Below are positions 16,138-24,604 of a stretch of DNA of 26,571 nucleotides, piece by piece; within the stretch, counting starts at the first letter, position 1, and every line of letters starts with the position of its first letter. This DNA comes from UBA1351 sp964563505. Its GTDB lineage: Bacteria; Bacillota; Clostridia; Lachnospirales; Vallitaleaceae. A program made the position numbers and the translations under genes. The stretch covers positions 1 to 26,571 of the forward strand of contig CAZLXW010000053.1 of NCBI GenBank assembly GCA_964563505.1, written 5' to 3'. The notes under the pieces were generated by a model that saw only the letters and a program-made list of their open reading frames with translations, ran no database searches and had not been told where the DNA came from.

Positions 16138-16167
16138 AGTATAACTGATTTTACAGTGTTCTGTAAA
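16138..16167 (-). promoter_or_regulatory. mecA promoter
   Basis: On the minus strand, TTTACA (16167-16162), an 18-bp spacer and TATACT (16143-16138), about 60 bases before the mecA ATG. Confidence 0.6.
16150..16167. promoter_or_regulatory. Palindrome covering the mecA -35 region (candidate operator)
   Basis: TTTACAGTGTTCTGTAAA: perfect 7-bp arms separated by 4 bases, directly on the mecA -35 box. This suits a dimeric repressor, whose identity is unknown. Confidence 0.5.
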
Positions 16168-16257
16168 GTTATTTGTGTTATAATTTTCGGTAAAAATGCC
16201 CCGAATAATAAGCTTTTTCTAAAAATTCATAAAAAATTAATAGCTTTGTCACACAAT

Positions 16258-16301
16258 TTTGCCGAACATTTTTAAAGATATAGCCATTAATATTCGGAAA
16301 T
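16258..16301. promoter_or_regulatory. PurBox-like inverted pair upstream of purA
   Basis: TTTGCCGAACATT (16258-16270, plus orientation) and AATATTCGGAAAT (16289-16301, opposite orientation) resemble the Bacillus PurR box AWWWCCGAACWWT in inverted pairs, here 18 bases apart. Each box has one or two mismatches. Two further CCGAA elements occur at 16186-16190 (inverted) and 16201-16205. The intergenic region 16079-16451 otherwise holds the mecA promoter and a weak purA promoter. Confidence 0.4.
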
Positions 16302-16343
16302 GCTTGATTTTCATGAATTATTTTGATAATATATTAAAGGACT

Positions 16344-16372
16344 GTGCTTATATTCAAAAGCCCAGTTATAAT
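16344..16372 (+). promoter_or_regulatory. Possible purA promoter
   Basis: TATAAT at 16367-16372 with a poor -35 match (GTGCTT, 16344-16349); a second TATAAT at 16374-16379 is an alternative -10. A weak core promoter would be consistent with regulation. Confidence 0.4.
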
Positions 16373-16451
16373 ATATAATAGAATGTAACGGATATTATAT
16401 CAATGGGATACTATCCTGTCAATAAAAATGTGTTTTGGAAGGAGTTTTTTT

Positions 16452-17726
16452 ATGGCGACAAAAGTTATAATAGGTGCACAATGGGGAGATGAAGGTAAGG
16501 CGAAGATCATCGATATTTTGTCTGAAGAGGCAGAGGTTGTCATAAGATCACAAGGTGGAAATAATGCGGGCCATACTGTAGCCGTTGATAACAATGTATA
16601 TAAATTTCACTTGATTCCTTCCGGAGTATTATATCCGGGAACAGATTGTATTGTTGCAAATGGTGTTGTTATCGATCCCCAAGGGATTTTAGAAGAGATG
16701 GATGGATTAGCAAAACGAGGTATTTCTTTTGATCGTCTAAAAATTAGTAAGCGAGCACATGTGGTTATGCCTTATCATAAAGTGCTCGATGGTATTAAAG
16801 AAGAGGCTAGAGGGCTTAATGATATCGGTACAACAAAAAAAGGTATTGGACCCTGTTATATGGATAAAGCGGAACGATCAGGTATCCGTATTTGCGATTT
16901 ATATAATGAAGAGATTTTTGCTAATAAGGTTCGAGAAAATGTGATCATTAAAAATAAAATAATTAAATATGTGTATGAGCAAGATATTCAGTTTGACCCG
17001 GAAGAAATCATTACTGAGTATAAGGAATATGCAAAACGCTTGAAGCCATATGTCGATGATACAACAGTCCTAGCATATGAAGCGATTAAGTCCGGAAAAA
17101 AAGTTCTTTTTGAAGGGGCACAAGGTACCTTATTAGATCTTGACCTTGGAACCTATCCTTATGTCACAAGTTCACATCCGATTACTGGTGGTGTGTGTGT
17201 CGGTTCAGGTATTGGACCAACCATGATTGATGAATGCATCGGAGTTATGAAAGGCTATGTTACACGTGTGGGAAAAGGCCCCTTCCCGACAGAGTTGTTT
17301 GATGAAGTTGGAGAGCAGATTCGTGATGTTGGACATGAATTCGGAACAACAACTGGACGAGCAAGACGTTGCGGATGGTTTGATGCAGTGATTGGAAAAT
17401 TTGCTGTACGAACAAGTGGATTGACGAGTATTGCACTAAATAAGATTGATGTATTGGCAAATATAGATACACTAAAAATATGTGTGGCTTACAAAAAAGG
17501 TGAAGAAACAATTCATGAGTTCCCAGCTAGCTTGGAAGAATTAGCCCTGTGTGAGCCTATATACGAGGAATTAGAAGGTTGGGGGCCCATTGACCATATT
17601 AGAGACTATGAAGACCTTCCTGAGGCGGCGAAAACGTACGTAAAACGTGTTGAAGAGCTTTGTGGAGCAAAAGTATCTATGGTTGGTGTCGGACCGAATC
17701 GAGATCAAAACATTTATATAAAATAA
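16452..17726 (+). CDS. purA: Adenylosuccinate synthetase
   Basis: Joins IMP and aspartate using GTP to form adenylosuccinate in AMP synthesis. It begins MATKVIIGAQWGDEGKAK, with catalytic D13 and, later, NNAGHTV with H41. GTTKKGIGPCYMDKAERSGIR, EGAQGTLLDLDLGTYPYVTSSHP, GRARRCGWFDAV and SGLTSIALNKIDVL are all classic. The length (424 aa) is normal. The usual GDEGKGK loop has alanine at the second glycine (A17). An in-frame ATG at 16428 lacks a ribosome binding site; GAAGGAG before 16452 decides the start. pth follows after 34 bases. Confidence 0.96.
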   Translation: MATKVIIGAQWGDEGKAKIIDILSEEAEVVIRSQGGNNAGHTVAVDNNVYKFHLIPSGVLYPGTDCIVANGVVIDPQGILEEMDGLAKRGISFDRLKISKRAHVVMPYHKVLDGIKEEARGLNDIGTTKKGIGPCYMDKAERSGIRICDLYNEEIFANKVRENVIIKNKIIKYVYEQDIQFDPEEIITEYKEYAKRLKPYVDDTTVLAYEAIKSGKKVLFEGAQGTLLDLDLGTYPYVTSSHPITGGVCVGSGIGPTMIDECIGVMKGYVTRVGKGPFPTELFDEVGEQIRDVGHEFGTTTGRARRCGWFDAVIGKFAVRTSGLTSIALNKIDVLANIDTLKICVAYKKGEETIHEFPASLEELALCEPIYEELEGWGPIDHIRDYEDLPEAAKTYVKRVEELCGAKVSMVGVGPNRDQNIYIK

Positions 17727-17760
17727 TATTCATACGCAAGTATTTTAGGAAGGAATGACT

Positions 17761-18324
17761 ATGAAGATAATTATAGGCCTAGGCAACAAAGGGCTAAAAT
17801 ATGCTCAAACCCGTCATAACATAGGTTTTGAAGTGGTTGAGTTATTGGCACATCGACATAACATTCCCATGAATCAACGTAAGTTTAAAGGTATTGTCGG
17901 TCAAGGTGTCATTGCAGGAGAAAAAGTCTTGTTAGTGATGCCTTTGACGTATATGAACTTAAGTGGGGAATGTGTCCGTGAAGTATTAGATTTTTATAAA
18001 TTAAGTGCAGAAGATATTATTGTCATTTATGATGACCTCAGTATGGATTTAGGTGCACTTCGTATTAGAGATAAAGGAAGTGCGGGTGGACATAATGGTA
18101 TTAAAAATATCATTAGTCATCTGGGCCAGGATTATTTTCTTCGGCTAAAAGTCGGCGTTGGACCTCAGCCTCCGAATGTAAAGGCTGAACATTTTGTCTT
18201 AGATCGATTCAATAAAAGTGAAATTGAAAAAATGAGTGAGAGCATTGAACATACTGCGAATGCAATCGAATCGATTCTTGAACAAGGTATAAACTATGCT
18301 ATGAATAATTATAACAAAAAATAA
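17761..18324 (+). CDS. pth: Peptidyl-tRNA hydrolase
   Basis: Releases tRNA from peptidyl-tRNA that has dropped off ribosomes. GLGNKGLKYAQTRHNIGFEVV carries the catalytic histidine H19; MPLTYMNLSGE, VIYDDLSMDLGALRIR and GSAGGHNGIKNI are all conserved. It has 187 aa, a normal length. AGGAAGG (17747-17753) is only 1 base before the ATG at 17755 but 7 before the ATG at 17761, which is therefore chosen. The first motif has GNKG where GNPG is usual, a minor change. mfd starts 25 bases on, the standard Firmicute order. Confidence 0.95.
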   Translation: MKIIIGLGNKGLKYAQTRHNIGFEVVELLAHRHNIPMNQRKFKGIVGQGVIAGEKVLLVMPLTYMNLSGECVREVLDFYKLSAEDIIVIYDDLSMDLGALRIRDKGSAGGHNGIKNIISHLGQDYFLRLKVGVGPQPPNVKAEHFVLDRFNKSEIEKMSESIEHTANAIESILEQGINYAMNNYNKK

Positions 18325-18349
18325 ATTCAACCTATGAAAGCGTGATCGT

Positions 18350-21300
18350 GTGCAAAATATCATAGAACCTTTAAAGTCCCTTGAAGTGTTTGAAGCGGCT
18401 TTACGGCATTTAAAATATAAGAAAACCCATTTGAATATTTCCGGTGTATCGGATTCCCAGGTCAGTCACTTAGTGAGTGGTCTCTTGCCTGTGGGAACAA
18501 AAGTAATCATTACGCCAGATGAGAAGAAAGCAAAAGAAATTGTTGATGATATGAAGTTTTTTGAAGGGGAGCGTGTATTATTTTATCCGTCAAAAGACTT
18601 GATTTTTTATAGTGCAGATGTGCATAGCAATGATATTACTCGAGCGAGAATGCTAATTCTAGAGCAGCTTGTTCAAGGGAATGATATAACGCTTGTGATG
18701 TCAGTAGAAGCATTAGTGGACCCATTAATATCTTTTGATAAAATTCAATCCAAGATATTAAATTTCGAAGTAGGATTGGAAAAATCAGTGACCCAATTAG
18801 CAAAAGAACTCGTGTTTTTAGGATATGAACGCGTAGATATCGTTGAAAGTCGCGGACAATTTGCACTTCGAGGGGGGCTCATTGATGTTTTCCCTATGAA
18901 TATGGAGGACGTTGTTCGTATTGAATTTTTTGGGGATGAAGTGGATTCGATTCGTCTAGTGAACCACGAGACACAACGTTCGATATCGATGCTTGATGAA
19001 GCAATGATTTTACCTGCAAGAGAGATTGTTGTAGATGAAGAAGCTATTCAACGTGCACTGGAGACATCGACAAAGGATTTTGAACACCACTATAAGAAGC
19101 TTAAAAAGAAAAACCTTCTTGATGAGATTGGTGAACTCAAGAGAACCTATGAAGTCTTAACAGATAAGATTAGTCAACATGGTAATTTTAATGGTATTGA
19201 GAGTTATGTGTTCTATTACTATGATCAAATTTATAGTATTTTAGATTATTTAACTAACCCCAAAATTGTCCTTGTTGAACCCACGCATATTTTAGAGCGT
19301 ATTAAAGGGATGTCCCATGAATATACGGATAGTATGCAAACCCGGTTTGAAAAAGGACAATTATTACCCAAGCAATTAGAATTAGGATATCGTTTTAATC
19401 ATATCATAGATGAAATAGATAGGTATCAAACGATAATGATGAGTAGTCTTTTTTCGACGAAAAAAGTATTGGATTATGAAGAAAACCTACAATTTAATAT
19501 TAAATCCATTAATGTTTATCATCAAAACTTTGATCTAATGATTAAAGATATAAATTATTATTTGAATTTAGACTATACGATGCTCTTAGTGACAGCATCA
19601 AGAACACGCAGTCAACGACTACATGAATTATTTGTTGAACATGATATTTCAAGTCGCGTCTTAAAAGATTACGATCATCCATTACCAAAAGGCATTATTA
19701 ATATTGGTGTCGGTCAAATTCATAGAGGGTTTGACTATCCGGATGTCAAGTATGCTATTTTGGCAGAAACAGATATGGCTGGCGTCAAGAAAAAAGCAAA
19801 AAAACGTAAATATTCCGGCGGAAGCAAAATCGATCGCTTTACAGATCTAAAAGTCGGAGATTATATTGTTCATGAACATCATGGCGTCGGTGTTTTTCGG
19901 GGGCTAGAGACGATTGAAATCGACAATGTCAGTAAAGACTTTATTAAGATTGACTATCGAGATAATGGGAGTTTATATATAGCGACCAGTCAATTAGATG
20001 CTATCCAAAAATATATTGGAGCAGAAGGAAAAGCACCAAAGCTTAATAAGCTGGGAACAGCCGAGTGGAAAAAAACAAAGTCTAAAGTTAAAGGTGCGGT
20101 TGAAGAGTTAGCGACAGAGTTAATTGCCCTATATGCAAAACGTCAAGAAACAATAGGGTTCATTTATAGTAAAGATACACTGTGGCAACAAGAATTTGAA
20201 GAAATGTTTCCCTATGATGAGACAGATGACCAGCTAAACGCGATTGAAGACACTAAAAATGACATGGAAAGCACAAAGATTATGGATCGATTAATCTGTG
20301 GTGATGTTGGTTATGGAAAAACGGAAGTTGCTATACGGGCTGCCTTTAAAGCGGTTCAAGATGGGAAACAAGTCGTATATCTTGTTCCGACAACAATTCT
20401 GGCACAACAGCACTACAATAATTTTGTGCAACGCATGAAAGATTTCCCTGTTCGTGTTGATATGATGTCACGTTTTCGGACAAAAAAAGAACAGCAGATT
20501 ACTATTGAAGGTTTGAAAAAAGGACTCGTGGATATTGTCATCGGAACCCATCGATTAGTATCTAAAGATATTCACTTTAAGGATTTAGGCTTATTAATTG
20601 TGGATGAAGAACAACGTTTTGGAGTGGCTCATAAAGAAAAGATTAAACATCTCAAAGAAGATATTGATGTCTTGACATTAACGGCGACACCTATACCGAG
20701 GACACTACATATGAGTCTAATCGGAATACGTGATATGAGCGTATTAGAAGAACCGCCGGAAGAGCGACAGCCGATACAAACCTATGTATTGGAACATAAT
20801 GATGAACTGATTAAAGATGCAATCTACCGTGAATTATCACGAGAAGGACAAGTATACTTTGTGCATAATCGGGTCAAAGATATTGATGAAGTTGCCTTAA
20901 AAATCAGCGCAATGGTTCCTGAAGCAACGGTTGCCTTTGCCCATGGGCAGATGAGTGAACGTGAACTCGAGGATATTATGGTTGATTTTATCAATGGTGA
21001 AATCGATGTGTTAGTCGCAACGACGATTATTGAAACCGGTCTGGATATACAAAATGTGAATACGATTATTATACAGAATGCGGATCATATGGGATTATCC
21101 CAATTATATCAACTACGAGGACGGGTGGGGCGATCGAGTCGATTAGCCTATGCCTACCTGACATATAAGCGAGACAAAGTACTTCAAGAGATTGCAGAAA
21201 AACGATTAAAAGCAATCAAAGAATTTACGGAGTTTGGTTCAGGATTTCGCATTGCAATGCGTGATTTAGAGATTCGAGGTGCCGGTAATATTCTTGGACA

Positions 21301-21853
21301 AAGTCAACATGGACATATGGATGCAGTTGGTTATGACTTATATTGTAAACTATTAGAAGATGCTGTTAAAAAACAACAAGGCGGCCATTATGAAGAACGC
21401 TTTGAAACGGTTATCGAATTAACTGTTGATGCCTTTATTCCGCCGTATTACATTAAAAATGAAGTGCAAAAAATTGAAAGCTACAAAAAGATTGCATCTA
21501 TTTCGACGTTGGAAGACTACGAAGATATGCAAGATGAATTAATTGACCGATATGGCGATCTGCCTAAAGCTGTTGATAATCTGCTTGAAGTCGCTCTGAT
21601 TAAAGGTTTGGCTAACCATTTATATATTACATCAATTGAAGAGAAGAATACCAATATTCTTTTTGAGATAAAACAAGATGCATCCATTGATCCGACCAAA
21701 ATTCCGGATATTATATCAAGAGATGAAAAACATCGACGCTTTACGGTGAATCAAAGACCCTATTTTACATTAGTACTTAATAAAGAAGAGTTTAAAGAGA
21801 AGTTTATTCATATTAAATCTTTATTACAAGACTTAAAAGAATTGAAGTCCTAG
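18350..21853 (+). CDS. mfd: Transcription-repair coupling factor
   Basis: A 1167-aa ATP-dependent DNA translocase that removes RNA polymerase stalled at lesions and recruits UvrA. Domains in order: a UvrB-like N-terminal module (about 1-340), the RNA-polymerase-interacting CarD-like domain (about 495-560, KVGDYIVHEHHGVGVFRGLE), a RecG-like helicase core with Walker A GDVGYGKTE (651-659) and DEEQ (752-755), the TRG-type region, and the C-terminal D7 domain (about 1000-1150). The start is GTG at 18350 with only a weak GAAAG upstream; a stop 5 codons earlier in frame rules out a much longer protein. The next gene's promoter overlaps its stop codon. Confidence 0.96.
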   Translation: MQNIIEPLKSLEVFEAALRHLKYKKTHLNISGVSDSQVSHLVSGLLPVGTKVIITPDEKKAKEIVDDMKFFEGERVLFYPSKDLIFYSADVHSNDITRARMLILEQLVQGNDITLVMSVEALVDPLISFDKIQSKILNFEVGLEKSVTQLAKELVFLGYERVDIVESRGQFALRGGLIDVFPMNMEDVVRIEFFGDEVDSIRLVNHETQRSISMLDEAMILPAREIVVDEEAIQRALETSTKDFEHHYKKLKKKNLLDEIGELKRTYEVLTDKISQHGNFNGIESYVFYYYDQIYSILDYLTNPKIVLVEPTHILERIKGMSHEYTDSMQTRFEKGQLLPKQLELGYRFNHIIDEIDRYQTIMMSSLFSTKKVLDYEENLQFNIKSINVYHQNFDLMIKDINYYLNLDYTMLLVTASRTRSQRLHELFVEHDISSRVLKDYDHPLPKGIINIGVGQIHRGFDYPDVKYAILAETDMAGVKKKAKKRKYSGGSKIDRFTDLKVGDYIVHEHHGVGVFRGLETIEIDNVSKDFIKIDYRDNGSLYIATSQLDAIQKYIGAEGKAPKLNKLGTAEWKKTKSKVKGAVEELATELIALYAKRQETIGFIYSKDTLWQQEFEEMFPYDETDDQLNAIEDTKNDMESTKIMDRLICGDVGYGKTEVAIRAAFKAVQDGKQVVYLVPTTILAQQHYNNFVQRMKDFPVRVDMMSRFRTKKEQQITIEGLKKGLVDIVIGTHRLVSKDIHFKDLGLLIVDEEQRFGVAHKEKIKHLKEDIDVLTLTATPIPRTLHMSLIGIRDMSVLEEPPEERQPIQTYVLEHNDELIKDAIYRELSREGQVYFVHNRVKDIDEVALKISAMVPEATVAFAHGQMSERELEDIMVDFINGEIDVLVATTIIETGLDIQNVNTIIIQNADHMGLSQLYQLRGRVGRSSRLAYAYLTYKRDKVLQEIAEKRLKAIKEFTEFGSGFRIAMRDLEIRGAGNILGQSQHGHMDAVGYDLYCKLLEDAVKKQQGGHYEERFETVIELTVDAFIPPYYIKNEVQKIESYKKIASISTLEDYEDMQDELIDRYGDLPKAVDNLLEVALIKGLANHLYITSIEEKNTNILFEIKQDASIDPTKIPDIISRDEKHRRFTVNQRPYFTLVLNKEEFKEKFIHIKSLLQDLKELKS

Positions 21854-21870
21854 GCACGAACGCGTATAAT
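21842..21870 (+). promoter_or_regulatory. Promoter of the lipoprotein/metal-ABC genes, overlapping the mfd stop
   Basis: TTGAAG (21842-21847), a 17-bp spacer and TATAAT (21865-21870). The -35 lies within the last mfd codons. Confidence 0.7.
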
Positions 21871-21914
21871 AAGAATAATGGCAATTGATGGGGGTAGTGA
21901 CTGGAGAGAAAGTT

Positions 21915-22940
21915 ATGGACAGAAGCTACCAAGTATATGCACATACAGTACGTATTTTAGTTTTACTACTTATGTTAAGTAGTTTTTTGTCGTGTTCAAA
22001 ACAAGACGTCGTTGAAGAGGATTATTGGGTTAAAATTGATAATCTGGCGATTGGGCAAGCGGAAGTCATGATATATGCATATCAAGTATACGATGAATTT
22101 ATAAATATTGGGGGAGAAAACGTTTGGGAATTTGAAGATTTCAGTGGTGGGAAAAGTGCAACTGAAGTGGCTCGAGATGCAGTTCTTAAAAATATTGTTC
22201 GCATAAAAACGATTCAAAAAAAAGCGGAAGAATTTAGAATTGAATTGTCAGAAGGACAAAAAACAGCAAGCAAAAAGCAAGGAACAAAGTATTATGAACA
22301 GTTGCCGGAAAACTTCAAACAAGAACATGGAATTACAGAAGAGCGTGTTCATCATGTTTTTCTAGAATTTGCCAGAGCAAGCGTTGTGTATAATGATTTG
22401 ACAAGTGATTTAACCCCGGATGAAGATGCTATTCGCCAACGCATGTTGGAGAATCAAGATTACCGGCAACTTGTTGAAGCAAGGCCCAGAGACTTATTGA
22501 CACAAATTCAAGTTCAGGAAATATTTATTCCATCAGATACTGACGAAGCACCAGAAGAAATGCTTAATGGGAGAACGTTTGAAGAACTTATTGATATGTA
22601 TCATCAAGGAGATGAAACGCTCCTTACATATACGAAAGCAACAATGCCGAAAGCGTTTGAAGCGGAACTAATAAATCTTGAAGTGGGTGAAATCAGCCAA
22701 GTGATTCGTGTGGACCAAGGGGCATATTTATTAAAACTAATAGGAATTATAGAGCCATCAACAGAAGAGCTAAAGGAATTTGATGATAATTTTATGGAGT
22801 TTGAGACACAATTGCGCAAAAAGATCATTAATACATTAAAATCAGAACATTTTGATCTTGTATATGAAGAATGGCGACGGAATACATCGGTTGAGATAAA
22901 CAGAGAACAGTGGGGAAACGTTGATTTTGAGTTTGAATAG
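21915..22940 (+). CDS. Peptidylprolyl isomerase (PpiC/PrsA/SurA-like) lipoprotein
   Basis: A 341-aa exported chaperone-like protein. A basic residue (R13), a hydrophobic stretch (14-25) and FLSC with C27 suggest a type II signal peptide, although the lipobox is not classic. A SurA-N-like helical domain (about 35-170) precedes a short parvulin-type region (about 195-285: IQVQEIFIPSDT, FEELIDMYHQGDETLLTYTKATMPKAFEAELINLEVGEISQVIRVDQGAYLLKLIGI). The parvulin part is compact, so isomerase activity is uncertain. GGAGAG precedes the ATG at 21915; a TTG/ATG pair near 21885 without a good site is less likely. It is 6-12 bases from the metal-transporter ATPase gene, in the slot where a binding protein often sits. 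Confidence 0.8.
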   Translation: MDRSYQVYAHTVRILVLLLMLSSFLSCSKQDVVEEDYWVKIDNLAIGQAEVMIYAYQVYDEFINIGGENVWEFEDFSGGKSATEVARDAVLKNIVRIKTIQKKAEEFRIELSEGQKTASKKQGTKYYEQLPENFKQEHGITEERVHHVFLEFARASVVYNDLTSDLTPDEDAIRQRMLENQDYRQLVEARPRDLLTQIQVQEIFIPSDTDEAPEEMLNGRTFEELIDMYHQGDETLLTYTKATMPKAFEAELINLEVGEISQVIRVDQGAYLLKLIGIIEPSTEELKEFDDNFMEFETQLRKKIINTLKSEHFDLVYEEWRRNTSVEINREQWGNVDFEFE

Positions 22941-22946
22941 AGGTGG

Positions 22947-23702
22947 ATGGATGTGGATGTAGTTGTAAAAGATTTATGTGTTCATTACGGAAAAGTAAAT
23001 GCTTTACATAAAGTGAATCTAGCAATAGAGAACAAAGAGTTTTTAGGGGTCATTGGCCCAAACGGTGGTGGAAAATCAACATTATTAAAGACCATCGTCG
23101 GACTTGTTGAGCCCACAAATGGTCGCATTGAAATAAAAGAAGGCCTTCGTTTAGGATATGTCCCTCAATTTACATCATTTGAAAAGTCGTTTCCGACGAC
23201 GGTTGAAGATGTTGTTCTCATGGGAGAAGCAAAACAACAACAACGCTGGTTTTATCGAACACATGAATCATCCTATAAAAAAAGCGAAGAGTTAATGCGT
23301 TTTCTAAATATATATGAGTTGAGACATCGACAAATCGGTCAACTTTCAGGTGGTCAGATGCAAAAAGTATTGATTGCAAGGGCATTAATGAATGATCCGG
23401 ACTTAATTGCAATGGATGAACCGACAGCAAGTATTGATGCACAAACAAAGATGGAGATTTACAATCTGCTTCATGAGTTGAATGAAGAAAAGACCATTGT
23501 TATTGTCAGCCATGAAGTTGAATCACTCATGCCATACTTAGATAGCGTGTTTTGTGTAAATACAACGGCGCATTATTACCATCGTGATGAGACCCACTTA
23601 GCTAAGCATTTAACTGAAGACATGCAAAATCTACATGATGAATTATATCCGGGATGTCCTGTGAAAATATTCAAAGAGCATGAAACCATAGAAAAAACAT
23701 AA
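22947..23702 (+). CDS. Metal ABC transporter ATP-binding protein (zinc/manganese type)
   Basis: The ATPase of a ZnuC/MntB-type importer. Walker A GPNGGGKSTLL (about 38-48), the Q-loop in YVPQF, signature LSGGQMQKVLIARAL (about 134-148), Walker B LIAMDEPTAS and the switch histidine in VSHEVESL are complete. The C-terminal tail is rich in His and Cys (TTAHYYHRDETHLAKHL, YPGCPVK), plausible for metal sensing. The ATG at 22947 directly abuts the AGGTGG site; an in-frame GTG at 22953 would be better spaced (7 bases), so the real start may be 22953. The permease gene starts 10 bases downstream. Confidence 0.92.
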   Translation: MDVDVVVKDLCVHYGKVNALHKVNLAIENKEFLGVIGPNGGGKSTLLKTIVGLVEPTNGRIEIKEGLRLGYVPQFTSFEKSFPTTVEDVVLMGEAKQQQRWFYRTHESSYKKSEELMRFLNIYELRHRQIGQLSGGQMQKVLIARALMNDPDLIAMDEPTASIDAQTKMEIYNLLHELNEEKTIVIVSHEVESLMPYLDSVFCVNTTAHYYHRDETHLAKHLTEDMQNLHDELYPGCPVKIFKEHETIEKT

Positions 23703-23712
23703 GGAGACGATT

Positions 23713-24534
23713 ATGTGGAATGCCATTATTAATTATAGTTTTATGCAAAATGCCCTTATAGCAGCGCTTTTATCAAGTGTGGTATGCGGAATTATCGGAA
23801 CGATTATTATTGAAAAACAACTGGTTTCTATGAGTGGCGGAATCGCCCATACATCTTTTGGTGGAATTGGCTTGGGGTATTTACTAGGCATTGAGCCGAT
23901 TATCGGAGGCTTTGCTTTTGCTGTAATGGCTGCCATTGCTATTGTTACAATTCGCAGGCGAGCAAATACTTACACAGATACTTTAATCGGAATGTTCTGG
24001 TCGGTTGGAATGGCCTTGGGAATTCTTTTTATAACTTTGACACCGGGTTATCCTCCGGATATGACGTCCTACTTATTTGGTGATATATTGACGGTATCAA
24101 GTACATATCTTTATTTGATAATGGTATTAGCAGTAGTCATTATATTGGTTATAACCGGGAAGTTTAAAATTATCAAAGGCTATTTATTTGATGAAGAGTA
24201 TTTAGTTGTTCTTGGAATTAATGTTCGCTTCTATGAATACATTTTATTTATAATGATTGCTATGGCTGTTGTTATCATGATTAAAGTCGTCGGTATTATT
24301 TTGGTCATTGCATTGTTGACAATTCCTCCAGCAATTGCCAAATTGTTTTCGAATCGGTTAGAACGCATTATGTTAGTGTCAATTCTAGTAGGGATTGTTG
24401 TGAGTGTTTTAGGTCTCGTATTTTCCTATTATTTTGATATTCCTTCGGGAGCAACCATCATTATTGTCTCTGTAGTATCTTATATTATTGCATATTTTTT
24501 TAAGGGACGTAAGGAAAAAGTGTTTTCACATTAA
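23713..24534 (+). CDS. Metal ABC transporter permease (zinc/manganese type)
   Basis: A 273-aa permease of the ZnuB/MntC (ABC-3) family with about eight membrane segments. The family features SMSGGIAHTSFGGIGLGYLLGI (about 36-57), PDMTSYLFGDILTVS, and VKVVGIILVIALLTIPPAIA (about 195-214) are clear. It works with the ATPase encoded just upstream. No gene for a solute-binding lipoprotein of the ZnuA type is within the window, and the transported metal cannot be told from sequence. AAGGAGACGATTATG gives the start. Confidence 0.93.
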   Translation: MWNAIINYSFMQNALIAALLSSVVCGIIGTIIIEKQLVSMSGGIAHTSFGGIGLGYLLGIEPIIGGFAFAVMAAIAIVTIRRRANTYTDTLIGMFWSVGMALGILFITLTPGYPPDMTSYLFGDILTVSSTYLYLIMVLAVVIILVITGKFKIIKGYLFDEEYLVVLGINVRFYEYILFIMIAMAVVIMIKVVGIILVIALLTIPPAIAKLFSNRLERIMLVSILVGIVVSVLGLVFSYYFDIPSGATIIIVSVVSYIIAYFFKGRKEKVFSH

Positions 24535-24604
24535 ATCTATTGCATTCTAAATAAGAATGTGTAATACTGAAAAGTAATGAATGATATGAAGAAAGGTGTT
24601 GTGT

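Noticed and set aside
16079..16451. Purine riboswitch upstream of purA
   Set aside because: I could not find the conserved loop sequences of a purine aptamer; the region is A/T-rich with CCGAA elements instead.
24540..24566. Hairpin CATTCT/AGAATG between the ABC permease and HAD genes as a terminator
   Set aside because: The core stem is only about six base pairs, the extension is imperfect, and no T-run follows.
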